NCBI GenBank assembly: GCA_019119995.1
Contig: DWVY01000004.1
Span: forward strand, 62,001 to 126,000
DNA: 64,000 nucleotides
Origin: Candidatus Mediterraneibacter faecavium
Lineage (GTDB): Bacteria; Bacillota; Clostridia; Lachnospirales; Lachnospiraceae
Direction: 5' to 3'
Within the stretch, counting starts at the first letter, position 1; the number at the start of each line of letters is the position of its first letter. Shown piece by piece: positions 63,601-64,000 of this stretch. The position numbers and the translations under genes are program-made. The notes below the pieces were generated by a model. The model had not been told where the DNA came from, searched no databases, and saw nothing but the letters and a program-made list of their open reading frames with translations.

Positions 63601-64000
63601 CCTCCCATACTTGCGGTATGTGCCAGGCACAATACTGTATTGTGATTATAATATCGGTCAGCTATTGCCAACAGGATTTTATATTGCAATCCTTTTCTCT
63701 GGATGTATTCCGCAATGATCTCATAAGGGTGTTCCTCGTCCACCGGTGCCTTCTCCAGTAGATCCAGAGCATCCAGTATTTGTAGATAATCCTTGTTTTC
63801 TGCTGTTACCGGCGCTTTCGGAGGTCGGATCACGACGCCCAGTTTTTTATCTGTCCGCATGCAGTCTTTCGCTGCATTTGTGGCGATCGTCCGTTCACGA
63901 GGCATCTGGGAAGTCAATCCCAAATAGTGCAGAACCGTCAGTCCTGTCTCATATCCAATGTCCGGCAGAAGATATTTATCTGCAATCAGCTGCTCTTTAT
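63543..64000 (-). CDS. Partial unidentified protein, open at the window end
   Basis: A minus-strand frame open from the window edge (reading KEQLIADKYLLPDIGYETGL first) through QMPRERTIATNAAKDCMRTD and KAPVDEEHPYEIIAEYIQRK to LCLAHTASMGG, near the junction at about 63600; beyond that it only reads the ABC fragment backwards and stops at 63543. The style faintly recalls AbiEi/DUF6088-type antitoxins of abortive-infection systems, but I do not recognise it firmly. Its natural C-terminus may be cut. The start lies outside the window. Confidence 0.5.
   Translation of the reverse strand, partial: KEQLIADKYLLPDIGYETGLTVLHYLGLTSQMPRERTIATNAAKDCMRTDKKLGVVIRPPKAPVTAENKDYLQILDALDLLEKAPVDEEHPYEIIAEYIQRKGLQYKILLAIADRYYNHNTVLCLAHTASMGGNCRRPRQSQYHTPPAEQK

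Overview
The window looks like a stretch of a Lachnospiraceae (Clostridia) chromosome: a spore-forming, Gram-positive gut-type anaerobe of moderate GC. Reasons are the spore genes gpr and spoIIP beside rpsT, the ylmH-sepF-yggS division cluster, a radC-mreBCD-mrdA-minDE-rodA-mgsA cell-shape cluster, an endonuclease-type MutL, YlxR/YlxQ between nusA and infB, and SepF, DUF378 and CPBP proteins typical of Firmicutes. The genus cannot be fixed from sequence reading alone.

Layout. 1-5.2 kb (minus strand): hlyD-like, yggS, sepF, ylmH, lspA, rluD read from one promoter. 5.3-15.3 kb: a lone DUF378 gene (plus), then radC-mreB-mreC-mreD-mrdA-minD-minE-rodA-mgsA-dacF on the minus strand, with no minC. 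15.4-26 kb: two flavoproteins around a small protein, a YnbB-type PLP enzyme, miaA, mutL, mutS. 26-29 kb: CPBP protease, a PF06541-type membrane protein, rarA. 29-40.3 kb: the transcription-translation superoperon rimP-nusA-ylxR-ylxQ-infB-rbfA-nrnA-truB-ribF, then rpsO and pnp, each with its own promoter. 40.3-47.5 kb: a type II topoisomerase pair (parE-parC-like), gpr-spoIIP, rpsT. 47.5-52.6 kb: MATE exporter, ilvN-ilvC, an Uup-type ABC-F protein. 52.6-56.1 kb: an ECF sigma factor with a membrane protein (possible anti-sigma) and an ABC-2 type transporter. 56.2-64 kb: an accessory, decaying region.

The first 52 kb is well-kept core genome. Clear housekeeping promoters are visible upstream of most operons, almost all with 17-bp spacers and an extended -10 (TGn). 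The pnp, rimP and parE transcripts have structured leaders, and the ABC-F promoter has a palindromic operator-like repeat.

The last 8 kb is a gene graveyard: an AAA-ATPase-like/PD-(D/E)XK gene broken by an in-frame TGA; a response regulator that has lost its DNA-binding domain by internal deletion; its apparently intact intramembrane-sensing histidine kinase; an ABC permease N-terminus joined by deletion to the C-terminal half of an ABC ATPase; an intact, AT-rich FtsX-type permease; a frameshifted ABC-exporter fragment; and an unidentified gene that runs off the end of the window. Repeated GTGACATTT boxes in front of these modules look like remains of the regulator's binding sites.

The observations most worth following are the methylglyoxal synthase homologue with Lys in place of the catalytic Asp, the MinDE pair without MinC, the roughly 230-residue insertion in PBP2, the sigma/membrane protein/ABC module, and the pnp leader hairpin.
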